Shown: positions 1-8,935 of the stretch, piece by piece
How positions within the stretch are numbered: the first letter of the stretch is position 1
How the letters are laid out: each line of letters opens with the position of its first letter
NCBI GenBank assembly: GCA_003133645.1
Contig: PKYI01000104.1
Location: forward strand, 27,024-91,023
Reading direction: 5' to 3'
Length of the DNA stretch: 64,000 bases
Source: Acidobacteriota bacterium
Lineage (GTDB): Bacteria > Acidobacteriota > Thermoanaerobaculia > Thermoanaerobaculales > Thermoanaerobaculaceae
The notes under the pieces: generated by a model
Seen by the model: only the letters and a program-made list of their open reading frames with translations
Databases searched by the model: none
What the model was told of the DNA's origin: nothing
Made by a program: the position numbers and the translations under genes

Positions 1-718
1 CCTTGGCGCTGTGGTAGGGCATCACCTTCGGCAGGTCGCTCGCGAAGTCCATCCGCTCGGAGGCCTCGACCACGTTCCCGGCCTCCCGCATCGCGGCGGC
101 GACCTCGGCCATCACCCGGCGCTTCGGCACCAGGATACCCACCCGCTCGGAGCGCGCGAGGCGGGTCCGCAGCGCGGCGGCGAGATCCCGCGCGGCCTCC
201 GCCTCGCGGCCGAGTGTGGAGGCGAGCCCCGCCCGCAGCACCAGGTACGGCGGCAGGATCTCGCGCTCGAGCGCGCCGTCGAGCGCCTCGAGCGCCCCGG
301 CAGAGTCGCCGCGCCGCTGGAGCAGCAGCGCCAGGTTGAACAGCGGGCCGCCCCACGAAGGTTCGGCGGCCGCCGCCTCGCCGTACAGCTTCACCGCGCG
401 CTCGGCGTCGCCGATCTCTGCCGCGAGCATCTCCATCCGGTTGAGGATCCCGCCATCGCGGGCGTTCCGGCTCGCGAGCACCTTCTTGAGTTGCGCGAAC
501 GCCCGCTCGCGATGCCCGAGCTCCGCCATCAGGTCGGCGCCCTCGCCCGCGATTCGCTCCACCCGCAACTCCACCGGCCGTTTCGGGCTCGTCACCGGCA
601 CCGTGAGGCAGTCTTTCCTCGCCCACCCCTCGGCGGGAAACGGCAGTCCGGCGCCCTTCGGGATCAGCTCGACGAGGCGCACCTCGGTGCGCAGCAAAAT
701 CGTGTCGTTCGCCACAAC
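1..718 (-). CDS. TPR-like, possibly Hsp70-family protein; both ends incomplete
   Basis: An open minus-strand frame with clearly protein-like residue use runs from about 718 to the window edge without a stop, so the C-terminus lies outside. It opens with VVANDTILLRTEVRLVELIP. A stretch follows (LTVPVTSPKRPVELRVERI) that resembles the beta-sandwich of Hsp70 substrate-binding domains. The rest is paired helices (AERAVKLYGEAAAAEPSW, LFNLALLLQRRGDSAGALE) typical of tetratricopeptide repeats, which usually mediate protein-protein contacts. No start codon is evident, because at 720-735 the sequence passes into a transposase remnant on the other strand. The 5' part was therefore probably lost by insertion or deletion. 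The TPR reading is fairly firm. The Hsp70 link rests on one short stretch and is a guess. Confidence 0.55.
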
Positions 719-733
719 GCGCTCTCCTCGGCC

Positions 734-1024
734 GTCGCCCTCAAAGTGGACTTTGATCTCGCACTCCTGGTGGTGGCCAGCGCACTCTACCGCCGCTTTG
801 CCCGCCGCATGCGCGGCTACGCCGACGCCCAGGCCCGCCAGATCTTTCGCGACCTCGTCGATCTGCCCGCTACGGTCAGGGGGACGCCCGCCGAGGTCCG
901 CATCACCTTCCACCGCCGCGCCCACATCCCGATCTTGCTCGCCTCCGACCTGCTCACCGAAACACCTTCCGTACCCTGGTGGAACGGTGCTCGCCTCACA
1001 CTTGAGGCCAGCCACAATCGTTAG
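734..1024 (+). pseudogene. Transposase C-terminal remnant
   Basis: The plus frame ending in TAG at 1022-1024 reads like the C-terminal end of a DDE-type transposase: a helix LALLVVASALYRRFARRM, then ADAQARQIFRDLVDLP, a RRAHIPIL stretch and a closing VPWWNGARLTLE. Upstream of about 734 the same frame loses protein character and the opposite strand becomes coding, so only about 95 codons survive. No catalytic DDE residues or terminal inverted repeats are visible. It marks an old insertion beside the truncated TPR-like gene. The family assignment comes from the general pattern, not from a diagnostic motif. Confidence 0.5.
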
Positions 1025-1056
1025 CCGATTTCCGCTCCGTGGAAATCCAGGCAAGT

Positions 1057-1145
1057 GTAGGGGCGGGGCTTGTCCCCGCCCGCCGCAGCCAACGCATGGC
1101 CCCTACCTGCCCGCGGGTGGCCGCAACGGCCGTCCCTACATTTCA
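1057..1145. repeat. GC-rich interspersed palindromic repeat, copy 1
   Basis: A GGGGCGGGGCTTGTCCCCG hairpin is followed by a GCGGGTGGCCGCAACGGCCG hairpin and GTCCCTACA. The same two-part arrangement recurs at 5711-5935. It lies just past the 3' end of the acyl-CoA dehydrogenase operon and could act as a transcription stop, but no T-tract follows. Confidence 0.5.
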
Positions 1146-1213
1146 ATCCGGTGGAACTCGACCCCCGGGCGGACCCCCACCACACGCGACCCTTGATGCG
1201 GTCCGAAGCGAGG

Positions 1214-2938
1214 TCAGGAGGTTGCGAGGGCTTCGAACTCGGCGATGGGGCGCTCGTCGCCGGAGCAGACGAGGTCGCGGTTCATGCGCAGCTCGGGGAG
1301 CTTGACGGCCAGCCACCGGCCGGCGACGGCGAGCTTGCGCTCGCTCGCGGCCGCCTGGCCGCAGAGCAGGGCGGCGATCACGAGGGCGCACGCCATGTCC
1401 ACGATCTTGCGGCTGTAGAGCGCGGCGTAGCCCGCGCCCGGCTGCGCCTTTGCGAACGCGACCGCCTCGTCGAGGAGCGCGAGGCCTTCACGGACCTGCG
1501 CAGCCAGCGGCCGCACGGCCTCCGGCCACTCCCGGTCGAGGAGGCTCTCCACGACGGAGCGCGCAATGCCCGCGGCGACGCCGCCCATCGCGGCGACGAC
1601 CTGGAGCTGGCTCGTGCCCTCGTAGATGGTGGTGATGCGGCTGTCGCGCAGGTGGCGCTCGACGGCGTAGTCCTTCATGTAGCCGCTGCCGCCGAGGACG
1701 GCGACGGCGCTGTTGGCCACCCGCATCGACATCTCCGAGGCGACGTACTTGCTCATCGGCGTGAGCATCGCGTTGACGCGCTTGAGCCGGCGCAGCTCCT
1801 GCTGCAGCGCCTTGGTCTCGTCCCCGGCGGCCCCGCCCTCGAGCCGGCGGGACGTGCCGGTCTCGAGGTCGACGCAGAAGCTGGCGTAGTAGGTCAGGGC
1901 GCGCGCCGCCTGCAGCTCCACGCTCATGTCGACGAGGAGCTCGCGGACGGCGGGGAGCGTGTCGATCGCGGCGCCGAACTGCTTGCGCTTGGCGGCGTAC
2001 TCGCGCGCCACCCGGTACGCGGCCTCGGCGATGCCGAGCGCTTGCGCCGCGATGCCGATGCGGGCGCCGTTCATCAGGCTCATGACGTAGGTGACGAGGC
2101 CGCGCTGGCGCGCTCCGACGAGCAGCGCCGGCGCGTCGTCGAAGAAAAGCTCGCAGGTCGGGCTGCCGTGGATGCCGAGCTTGTCCTCGAGGCGGCGGAC
2201 GCGCACGCGCGGCCCGCGCTCGACGAGGAACAGCGACAGGCCGCGGGCGTCGGCGATCCCCGGCTCGCTGCGGGCGAGTACCAGCAGGATCTCGCCGCAC
2301 CCGTTGGTGATGAAGCGCTTGACGCCCTGGACGAACCAGTGGCCCGTCCCGTCCTGGAAGGCGCGCACCTTGATCGCCTGCAGGTCGCTGCCGGCGTCGG
2401 GTTCGGTGAGCACCATCGCGCCGTTCTTCCGCCCCGCTGCCATGTCCGGCAGCACCGCCGCCTTGATCTCCTCGCTGGCGAAGGCGTTGATCGTCTCGGC
2501 GATCCCCTGCAGGCCGAAGAGGTTCATCAGGGAGGCGTCGGCGCGGCTGACGACCTCGGTCGCCATGGTGTAGGCGAGCAGCGGGGCGTTGAGGCCGCCG
2601 AAGCGGTACGGGAGGATGAACCCCATGAGGTCGGCCTGGCTCAGGCGCAGCATCGCGTCGGCGATGCCGGGGGCGTAGCTCACGCTGCCGTCGTCGTGGA
2701 GGACGTTGCCGACGCGGTCGGTCTCGGCGGCGGTGGGCGCGATCACGTCGGCGGCGAGCTCGCCCAGGGAGGTCAGGATGCGGCGGTAGTTGTCAAGCGC
2801 ATCGGTGGCGTCCTCGGGGGCGAAGTCGAACTCGGCGTGGAAGCGGAACCCCTCCTCGAAGAGCTCGGAGAGGAGGCGCAGGTCCATGTGCTCGAAGAGA
2901 AACTGGACATCGGAGTTGTCGAGGAAGAAGTTGGCCAT
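1214..2938 (-). CDS. Acyl-CoA dehydrogenase (long form)
   Basis: This 574-residue flavoprotein removes two hydrogens from an acyl-CoA thioester and passes the electrons to the electron-transfer flavoprotein encoded just upstream. Middle-domain signatures are present (VLTEPDAGSDLQAIKVRA, then WFVQGVKRFITNG). The C-terminal bundle carries TTIYEGTSQLQ, whose Glu is the usual catalytic base. The protein is about 190 residues longer than the classical 380-residue enzymes, with an N-terminal extension (FFLDNSDVQFLFEH) and a C-terminal helical domain, as in the long family members found beside Etf genes. Only 10 nt separate it from etfA, so it is almost certainly the last gene of an etfB-etfA-acd operon. 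Substrate chain length cannot be read from sequence. Confidence 0.93.
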   Translation of the reverse strand: MANFFLDNSDVQFLFEHMDLRLLSELFEEGFRFHAEFDFAPEDATDALDNYRRILTSLGELAADVIAPTAAETDRVGNVLHDDGSVSYAPGIADAMLRLSQADLMGFILPYRFGGLNAPLLAYTMATEVVSRADASLMNLFGLQGIAETINAFASEEIKAAVLPDMAAGRKNGAMVLTEPDAGSDLQAIKVRAFQDGTGHWFVQGVKRFITNGCGEILLVLARSEPGIADARGLSLFLVERGPRVRVRRLEDKLGIHGSPTCELFFDDAPALLVGARQRGLVTYVMSLMNGARIGIAAQALGIAEAAYRVAREYAAKRKQFGAAIDTLPAVRELLVDMSVELQAARALTYYASFCVDLETGTSRRLEGGAAGDETKALQQELRRLKRVNAMLTPMSKYVASEMSMRVANSAVAVLGGSGYMKDYAVERHLRDSRITTIYEGTSQLQVVAAMGGVAAGIARSVVESLLDREWPEAVRPLAAQVREGLALLDEAVAFAKAQPGAGYAALYSRKIVDMACALVIAALLCGQAAASERKLAVAGRWLAVKLPELRMNRDLVCSGDERPIAEFEALATS

Positions 2939-2948
2939 CGTCGTCCCT

Positions 2949-4043
2949 CTAGCCTCCCGCCCCGCCGGCCTCGGCCGCCGGCGGCGCGAGCGGCTCGCCG
3001 AGCTCCTCGGCCTTCGCCCCGCTGCGGACGGCGCGGATGAGCTTGGGGATCACGACCCTGAGGTCGCCCACGATGCCGTAGTGGGCGACGGCGAAGATCG
3101 GGGCGGAGGGGTCGGTGTTGATCGCCAGGATCTTGGCGGACTCCTCCATGCCGGCGCGGTGCTGGACCGCGCCGGAGATGCCGCAAGCGATGTACAGCGC
3201 GGGGCGGACGGTGGTGCCGGTCTGACCGACCTGATGGTCCTTGTCCACGAAGCCGAGGTCGATCGCCGCCCGGCTGGCCCCCACCGCGCCGCCGAGGCAG
3301 TTCGCCAGCTCCCAGATGAGGCGGAAGCTCGCCTTGTCCCCGACGCCGGCCCCGCCGGCGACGATGACGCGGGCCGCCTTGAGGTTGACCTTCTTCGGCC
3401 GGCGCTCCGACTCCAGGATCGCGAGCGGCGGGCGAAAGCCGTCGAAGGCGGCGGCGTGGCGCACCAGCATGGCCCGCCGGCGCCCGTCTGGCTGCGGCAT
3501 CACCATCACGCCCTCGCGGACCGTGGCCATCTGCGGCCAGCGGTCGTAGTTCACGATCGTGGCGATGATGCTGCCGCCGAACGCCGGGCGGATCTGCAGG
3601 AGTAGGTTTTTCTGTAGCTCCTTGCTCCCCGGGGGCGTGTGGTCGCCGATCTGCAGGTCGGTGCAGTCGGCGGTCAGTCCGCACCTCAGGGCGCTCGCCA
3701 CGGTCGGCGCGAGGTCGCGCCCGAGCGCGGTGGCGCCGTACAGGACGACCTGCGGCGACCACGCCGTGACGAGCTCGCACACCGCGCGGGCGTACGCCGC
3801 GGTCTGGTAGTGGCGCAGGAGGTCGTGCTCGACGAGATAGATCCTATCCGCCCCGTACTGGCCGAGCCGGGTCGCGGTGGTCTCGCCATCCGCGACGGTC
3901 AGCAGCACCGCCCCGAGCGGCACGCCGAGCGTGTCCGCCAACTCGCGGCCCTTGCCCAGCAGCTCGAGCGACACCTCGGCGAGCGCGCCCCCCTCCTGCT
4001 CCGCGAACACCCAGACCTCGCCCCGCCGGTTGACCTCGATCAT
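2949..4043 (-). CDS. etfA: Electron transfer flavoprotein, alpha subunit
   Basis: The large subunit (364 residues) of the FAD-containing heterodimer that takes electrons from acyl-CoA dehydrogenases. The C-terminal FAD domain is well preserved: RVIVAGGAGVGDK, GGAVGASRAAIDLGFV, QVGQTGTTVRPALYIACGIS, then ILAINTDPSAPIFAVAHYGI and VGDL. Two positions depart from the usual pattern: GQTGT where GQTGK is common, and AHYGIVGDL where ADYGIVGDL is common. The N-terminal half is the weaker adenine-nucleotide-hydrolase-like fold. It lies 21 nt downstream of etfB and 10 nt upstream of the dehydrogenase, so all three are probably co-transcribed and translated in stoichiometric amounts. Confidence 0.95.
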   Translation of the reverse strand: MIEVNRRGEVWVFAEQEGGALAEVSLELLGKGRELADTLGVPLGAVLLTVADGETTATRLGQYGADRIYLVEHDLLRHYQTAAYARAVCELVTAWSPQVVLYGATALGRDLAPTVASALRCGLTADCTDLQIGDHTPPGSKELQKNLLLQIRPAFGGSIIATIVNYDRWPQMATVREGVMVMPQPDGRRRAMLVRHAAAFDGFRPPLAILESERRPKKVNLKAARVIVAGGAGVGDKASFRLIWELANCLGGAVGASRAAIDLGFVDKDHQVGQTGTTVRPALYIACGISGAVQHRAGMEESAKILAINTDPSAPIFAVAHYGIVGDLRVVIPKLIRAVRSGAKAEELGEPLAPPAAEAGGAGG

Positions 4044-4064
4044 CGCCTGCCCCTCGCCGGCCGC

Positions 4065-4976
4065 CTAGCCAATGGTGTGGTCCTCGATGAGTTCGCGGAC
4101 GAGCTGCGCCACGCCTGGGTCGCTGGCCGGGTACTCGCGGTAGGCGCCGCCGGCCAGCACGATCGACTGGACCCGGTGCACCTTGGTCGGGCTGCCCTTG
4201 AACCCGCACCAGGCGAGATCGGCGCCGATGTCGTCCAGGTTCCACTGCTCGATCAGCAGGCCGCGCCCGGCGAGCGCGCTGCACCGCCTGGCCGACTCGG
4301 CTGCCCTCTCGTCGTCGCTTGCCGCGGCCAGCTCGCGCCCGATGGCCTGTTCGACCTCGCTGCGGCAGCGTGCCTTCTTGAACTTCATCACCCGCCGCGC
4401 CGCCGGTGGTCGCGGCGTGTTGGCGCTGTCCAGGACGGTGGCGAGCACCGGCAGCTCCGTCTCCACGATCTCCCAGCCGTGGCCCAGGTTCCGCCTGGCC
4501 CGCAGCGTGCGGTTACGCAGCTCGAGGAGCTGCTCGAGGTAGGTGACCAGCGTGAACGAGAGCTTCTCGGCGAGCTGGGGGCCAACCTGGGCGGTGTCGC
4601 CGTCGATCGCCTGCCGGCCGCAGAGCACGATGTCGGCCTCGAGGCGGCGGACGGCGCACGCCAGGATGTAGCTGGTGGCCAGGGTGTCCGAGCCGGCCGC
4701 GCGCCGGTCGGTGATGAGGACGGCCCGGTCCGCGCCGCGGAATAGCGACTCGCGGAGGACATCCGACGCCTTGGGCAGGCCCATGGTGACGACCGTCACG
4801 GTGCCGCCATGCCCGTCGCGGATGGCGAGCGCCATCTCGAGCGCGTTGAGGTCCTCGGGGTTGAAGATCGCCGGCAGCGCGGCGCGGTTGACCGTGCCGT
4901 CGTCCCTCATCGCCTCGCCGGTGATCCCCTTGGTGTCGGGCACCTGCTTGACGCAGACCACGCAGTGATATCCCAC
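4065..4976 (-). CDS. etfB: Electron transfer flavoprotein, beta subunit
   Basis: The small Etf subunit, first gene of the etfB-etfA-acd operon. It begins in typical form (GYHCVVCVKQVPDTKGITGE) and contains NPEDLNALEMALAIRDGHGG, LATSYILACAV, and CGRQAIDGDTAQVGPQLAE, the nucleotide-binding signature. I place the start at the GTG at 4976, because AGGAG lies 7 nt before it and the protein then opens right at the conserved first strand. An in-frame GTG at 4991 would add five residues but places the ribosome-binding site inside the gene. The C-terminal arm is longer than in many homologues (304 residues in all). Confidence 0.93.
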   Translation of the reverse strand: MGYHCVVCVKQVPDTKGITGEAMRDDGTVNRAALPAIFNPEDLNALEMALAIRDGHGGTVTVVTMGLPKASDVLRESLFRGADRAVLITDRRAAGSDTLATSYILACAVRRLEADIVLCGRQAIDGDTAQVGPQLAEKLSFTLVTYLEQLLELRNRTLRARRNLGHGWEIVETELPVLATVLDSANTPRPPAARRVMKFKKARCRSEVEQAIGRELAAASDDERAAESARRCSALAGRGLLIEQWNLDDIGADLAWCGFKGSPTKVHRVQSIVLAGGAYREYPASDPGVAQLVRELIEDHTIG

Positions 4977-5065
4977 GCCGCGACTCCTCACCTGAGCAAC
5001 CCTTTGGCCGGCTTGCCCCCCCCAAGAACGCGGGGAGGGTACCCCACGGGCGCCGGCAAAGACAA

Positions 5066-5095
5066 GCGGCGCCCGGCTGAGCGGCGCCCGGCTGA
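5066..5095. repeat. Perfect 15-bp tandem duplication
   Basis: GCGGCGCCCGGCTGA occurs twice head to tail (5066-5080 and 5081-5095) in the divergent intergenic space between etfB (minus) and the DinB-like gene (plus). It may be an operator or simple slippage. Confidence 0.6.
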
Positions 5096-5164
5096 GTGCC
5101 GTCGGGGGAATTCCGGCTCCGCGGGATCCCGTTGCCCAACACGGGTACCAGACGGGAGGCTGAC

Positions 5165-5650
5165 ATGAGCAACCAGGAGTTCTTCGCAGGCCGGCTGAAG
5201 GCGGAGGCGCCGGTCTTCGTCAAGGTGATCAAGGCCCTGCCGGCAGAGCGCGCCGACTACCGGCCCCACCCCGCGTCGCGATCCGCCGCTGAACTGGCCT
5301 GGACGCTGGCCGCGTCGGCGAGGAGCGCGGTCACGCTCGTCGACACGCACCGGGTCGACTGGAGCGAGTCGAAGGCGGACGGGGGCATCGCGGCCGCCGC
5401 GATTGCGCTCGAAAAGGCGCAGGCGCAGTTGCTCGAGCGCGTCGCACGCCTCGACAAGGCGACGTGGGAGCGGGAAGCCGAGTTCGCGATGGACGGGCAC
5501 GTCGCGTGGAAGGCGCCGCTCGGCGAGATGATGTGGGGGCTGCTCTTCGACGCCATCCACCACCGCGGCCAACTCTCCACCTACATCCGCCCGATGGGCG
5601 GCAAGGTCCCCTCGATCTACGGGCCCTCGGCCGACGACCCGGGCGCCTGA
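5165..5650 (+). CDS. DinB-like four-helix protein
   Basis: A 161-residue protein of the DinB/YfiT superfamily, four-helix bundles that usually bind a metal through three histidines and serve as thiol transferases or stress proteins. The family end DAIHHRGQLSTYIRPMGGKV, then PSIYGPSADD, is textbook. The start is ATG 5165 with GGAGG 7 nt upstream; an in-frame start at 5096 has no such site. The usual first metal histidine (in the helix AELAWTLAAS) is a threonine, and the position four before the final histidine is Asp rather than His, so metal binding may be altered or lost. It stands alone, divergent from etfB. Its substrate is unknown. Confidence 0.82.
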   Translation: MSNQEFFAGRLKAEAPVFVKVIKALPAERADYRPHPASRSAAELAWTLAASARSAVTLVDTHRVDWSESKADGGIAAAAIALEKAQAQLLERVARLDKATWEREAEFAMDGHVAWKAPLGEMMWGLLFDAIHHRGQLSTYIRPMGGKVPSIYGPSADDPGA

Positions 5651-5710
5651 GCCCGACCTCCCGGTCTCTTCCCCGGCGATGCGCGTCCGGCGGGTTGCGT
5701 CCCCCGTCAG

Positions 5711-5935
5711 TCTGGTGTTGGGGCGGGGCTTGCCCCGCCCGCCGCCGCCCCTTGGGGCGGGCGCCCTCGCCCGCCCGGCAGGAGCTGACGTGAATCGCGA
5801 TCCTCGCACGATCCTCGCGTGGTCCCCCACCAACCCGCGGGCGGTCGTAAGGGCCGTCCCTGCGCAAAGAACCTACAACCGCCCGCCCGGCGGTCGCACC
5901 CCACAGCGACCTCCAGGTGGAACGGGCGTCCCGCC
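5711..5935. repeat. GC-rich interspersed palindromic repeat, copy 2
   Basis: The 374-nt gap between the DinB-like gene and the epimerase holds GGGGCGGGGCTTGCCCCGCC, then nested GGGGCGGGCGCCC and GGGCGCCCTCGCCCG palindromes, and near its end GCGGGCGGTCGTAAGGGCCG with GTCCCTGCGC. This matches the two-part repeat at 1057-1145. No gene is supported here. Confidence 0.5.
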
Positions 5936-6024
5936 CGCGATCAACCCCGAGAGATACGCTATCGGAGGGCGGCGTGGGTTGCGCAGCCGCCGCGAGAGCC
6001 GGCGGGGAAGTGTGAGGAGGCGTC

Positions 6025-6981
6025 ATGGGTGAGTTCGGCGGACTGCACGTGATCCTCGGCGCCGGAGGCGCGATCGGGACGCCGCTCGCGGCCGAACTGC
6101 TCGCAAACGGCGTGCGGCTGCGCACCGTCTCGCGGTCCGGCGCCGGGCCCGACGGGGCGGAGAAAGTGCGCGCGGACCTCACCGATGCGGATTCGGTCCA
6201 GCGCGCGGTGGGGCAGGGCTCGACCGTGTACCTCTTGGCGGGCCTCCCGTACGACCAGAGCGTTTGGCGGGAGCAGTGGCCGCCGATCATGCGCAACGTC
6301 GTCGCGGCTTGCGCCTCCAAGGGGGCGCGGCTCGTCTTCTTCGACAACGTGTACATCTACGGCAAGGTCGAGGGGCCGATGACGGAAGCGACGCCGGTGC
6401 GGCCGGCGAGCGCCAAAGGCGTGGTCCGGGCCGAGATCGCCGGCTTCCTGCAGGGCGAGATGGCCGCCGGGCACGTGACGGCGATGATCGCTCGCGCGGC
6501 CGACTTCTACGGCCCGTACGCCGAACGCAGCGGCATGCCCTCAATCCTCGTGCTGCAGCGGCTTGCCGCCGGCAAGACGGCGCAGGTGTTGGTCCGGGGG
6601 GACGCGAAGCACTCGTACACCTATACGCTCGACTGCGCGCGGGCGTTGCCCATGCTCGCCGCGGCGGACGACGCCTACGGTCAGATCTGGCACCTCCCGA
6701 CGGCGCACCCGCCGCTCACCGGGCGTGAGTTCGCGGACCTGGCGGCCCGCGAGTTGGGCGTCCCGGCCCGCATCACGGTCACGCCGCGCTGGATGATACG
6801 CGCGGCGGGGGTGTTCAACACGCTGCTGCGCGAAGTGGGCGAAATGCTGTACCAGAACGAGGGCGACTACGAGTTCGACTCCTCGAAGTTCGAGAAGCGG
6901 TTCGCCTTTGCCCCGACACCGTACGAGGCCGGTATCCGCGCGGCGGTGGGGCAGATGAGGCGTGCGGCACCGCACCCATAA
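6025..6981 (+). CDS. NAD-dependent epimerase/dehydratase-like (SDR) protein
   Basis: An extended short-chain dehydrogenase of 318 residues. The N-terminal Rossmann strand HVILGAGGAIGTPLAAELL carries the GxxGxxG dinucleotide motif. The catalytic-type segment VFFDNVYIYGKVEGPMTEAT has a Tyr, but the Lys expected four residues after it is not obvious (YIYGK), so redox chemistry may be reduced or atypical. Later parts (ARAADFYGPYAERSG, TYTLDCARALPML) match sugar-nucleotide and NmrA-like relatives. GAGGAGG lies just before the ATG. It stands alone between repeat-filled spacers, so neither substrate nor pathway can be inferred. Confidence 0.85.
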   Translation: MGEFGGLHVILGAGGAIGTPLAAELLANGVRLRTVSRSGAGPDGAEKVRADLTDADSVQRAVGQGSTVYLLAGLPYDQSVWREQWPPIMRNVVAACASKGARLVFFDNVYIYGKVEGPMTEATPVRPASAKGVVRAEIAGFLQGEMAAGHVTAMIARAADFYGPYAERSGMPSILVLQRLAAGKTAQVLVRGDAKHSYTYTLDCARALPMLAAADDAYGQIWHLPTAHPPLTGREFADLAARELGVPARITVTPRWMIRAAGVFNTLLREVGEMLYQNEGDYEFDSSKFEKRFAFAPTPYEAGIRAAVGQMRRAAPHP

Positions 6982-7007
6982 GGAGCGGCATACCGGGCGG
7001 GAACTGG

Positions 7008-7027
7008 ATGCCCGCCTTCGCGGGCAT
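7008..7027. repeat. Small hairpin repeat, ATGCCCGC-CTTC-GCGGGCAT
   Basis: An 8-bp perfect inverted repeat with a 4-nt loop, of the widespread bacterial type that reads CTGGATGCCCGCCTTCGCGG. It lies 27 nt past the epimerase stop and may end transcription or stabilise the mRNA. The rest of 6982-7289 shows no gene. Confidence 0.6.
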
Positions 7028-7289
7028 GACGTCGTGCGCCCGCCGGGCGCGCCCCACACCGGCGCCGTCTGTCTAGCTTTCGATCCTCCACCGGCCGATG
7101 GGCCACGTCTCACCTGAAGAAGGCCCGCGTTTGCGAGCAGGCGCCGCTACAGATGCAGCAGCCGCGCGCTCGGCGGGCGCACCCCACAGCCCTCTGACAT
7201 CCTGTACTGACCCTTTGAGGCGGGTTTGCCACCCCGTCTCTCAACGAGGTTTCACCAAGGACGTTTGGCCCAGAGTCTTCGGTCACTTC

Positions 7290-8687
7290 CTACAACCATC
7301 GGAGAAACAGGTGGGCAACCCATTCTCTGACCTTGTCCGCCAGGGGCCTTCGCTTCCACGTGTTCCATTGAACCTCTTCGGATTCCGCAAGATCCTGGGC
7401 AAACATCTTCTCCATCTCAACGGCGACCTCACGGCTCAGAACAACCGCATTCACCTCGTCATTGCTGACAAAGCTCCAGTAGTCCATGTTGGTCGAACCG
7501 ACCGTCGACCACACACCGTCAATGACGGCCGTCTTTGCGTGCAGCAGGGCGTTGCGGCGCTCGTAGACCTTGACCCCAGCCTTCAGAAGCCGCGAGTAGC
7601 TATACCGCTGCGCATCTATTGCCAGTCGAGAATCGGTCGTTGATGGCACGATCAGCTTCACGTCGACACCGCGCCGGGCGGCATCCGTGAACGCCTTCAG
7701 GATCTGGCCATCGGGGATGAAATAGGCGTTGGTCAGATGAACGGAGTGCTCCGCAAAGGTGATGGCGGACACATACGCGACAAAGGTGAGCCTGTTCGTC
7801 TCTCCCGGCGTGCTGCCGACCGCTCGCACCAGGGCGTTGCCGGCTTCCTTGAGCTTGGGAAAATAGCTCGGCGTTGAGAGGTCCGGGCCCTTCTGCTTCA
7901 GCCATGTATCAAGAAAGAGCTTTTGGAACTCGGCTACGCCAGGGCCTTCGATTTGAACGTCGGTATCACGCCAGGGCAACGCCGGCTTGACGTCCACCTT
8001 TCTTCGGGAAATGCCACTCGAATAGACCTGGCTGATGTTGACGCCGCCGACAATGGCGACCTTGCCGTCGGCGACCAGAATCTTGCGGTGATCCCGATGA
8101 ATCAGTCCCCACTTGCCATGGGCCTTGAGTGGATTTATCTGGTTGAACTCGACGATCTGAACCCCGCCGTCGTGCAGGCGCTGGAAGAAAGCAGCGGTCG
8201 TGTTCGAGCTGCCGATGCTGTCATAAATGAGATTGACCTGAACACCCGCGGCCTGTTTCTGCAGCAGCAGGTCAGCAAATTTGCGCCCGGTCTCGTCATC
8301 CTCGAAGATGTAGCTTTCAAGGTTGATATTGACGCGGGCGTTCTGGATGGCTTTGAACATCGCCGCGTACGTCGCCGGCCCGTCAACGAGCAGAGTGACC
8401 TTGTTTCCCTTGGTCAGGGGGCTCTGGCTGACGGACTCCATTACACAAATTTGGCGATCCAGGAGGTCCGTCGGCTCAACCGATCGCTTGAGCCGTTCCA
8501 TGATCGCCCGGCTTGTTTCGGGAGATAAGAGCCCCTTGGCGGAGACCAGTTGACGAGGCTTCCGGCCGGCGGGCACCTCGTCAATCGTTTCAGAAACCCT
8601 CGGCAAGGTTGCACATGCCGCGCTAAGACCAAAGATTGAAATCGAGAGCAGGAACAGACGAAAGGAGTTGGTGATATTCATGCTCAT
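7290..8687 (-). CDS. Phospholipase D/cardiolipin synthase-like lipoprotein
   Basis: A 465-residue PLD-superfamily enzyme that would hydrolyse or transfer phosphatidyl groups at the cell envelope. Both HKD motifs are intact: HRDHRKILVADGKVAIVGG (H-x-K-x4-D) and LLHAKTAVIDGVWSTVGSTN. A lipoprotein signal (FRLFLLSISIFGLSAAC) predicts membrane anchoring with Ala at +2. I use the ATG at 8687. An ATG at 8717 is possible, but a TATACT -10-like element at 8728-8723 would leave no leader for it. The gene is visibly less GC-rich than its neighbours and stands alone, which suggests acquisition. Cardiolipin synthase and general phospholipase D cannot be told apart from sequence. Confidence 0.88.
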   Translation of the reverse strand: MSMNITNSFRLFLLSISIFGLSAACATLPRVSETIDEVPAGRKPRQLVSAKGLLSPETSRAIMERLKRSVEPTDLLDRQICVMESVSQSPLTKGNKVTLLVDGPATYAAMFKAIQNARVNINLESYIFEDDETGRKFADLLLQKQAAGVQVNLIYDSIGSSNTTAAFFQRLHDGGVQIVEFNQINPLKAHGKWGLIHRDHRKILVADGKVAIVGGVNISQVYSSGISRRKVDVKPALPWRDTDVQIEGPGVAEFQKLFLDTWLKQKGPDLSTPSYFPKLKEAGNALVRAVGSTPGETNRLTFVAYVSAITFAEHSVHLTNAYFIPDGQILKAFTDAARRGVDVKLIVPSTTDSRLAIDAQRYSYSRLLKAGVKVYERRNALLHAKTAVIDGVWSTVGSTNMDYWSFVSNDEVNAVVLSREVAVEMEKMFAQDLAESEEVQWNTWKRRPLADKVREWVAHLFLRWL

Positions 8688-8722
8688 GCAGGGAAGAAAA
8701 TCGTTGCGCTGGTTCATATTTC

Positions 8723-8728
8723 AGTATA
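8723..8728 (-). promoter_or_regulatory. Putative -10 element (TATACT) of the PLD-like gene
   Basis: On the minus strand TATACT sits about 36 nt before the ATG at 8687. No convincing -35 box is seen at the right distance, so this is tentative. It mainly serves to argue against the ATG at 8717. Confidence 0.3.
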
Positions 8729-8935
8729 CACCCCTGGCCTTGGTCCTAAGCCACTGAGACAGCACGTTGTGGGATGGATAGGGGGCCTCTTCTCACCTTG
8801 ATCGAGGATCACGTCGGTACCTGGTCTCAGCATCTCACCATTCTGAAGACAACGAGGATCAAAGGCGCACATGCGATCCTTCAATCGGCGTCGGTGGGCA
8901 AAAGGTGAGAAGGTGATCCCTCGTACCGCACCCCG

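Noticed and set aside
1070..3040. A 656-codon plus-strand reading frame opposite the acyl-CoA dehydrogenase
   Set aside because: Its product is His/Arg/Asp-rich with no domain pattern, while the minus strand carries an unmistakable dehydrogenase. It is a high-GC antisense shadow.
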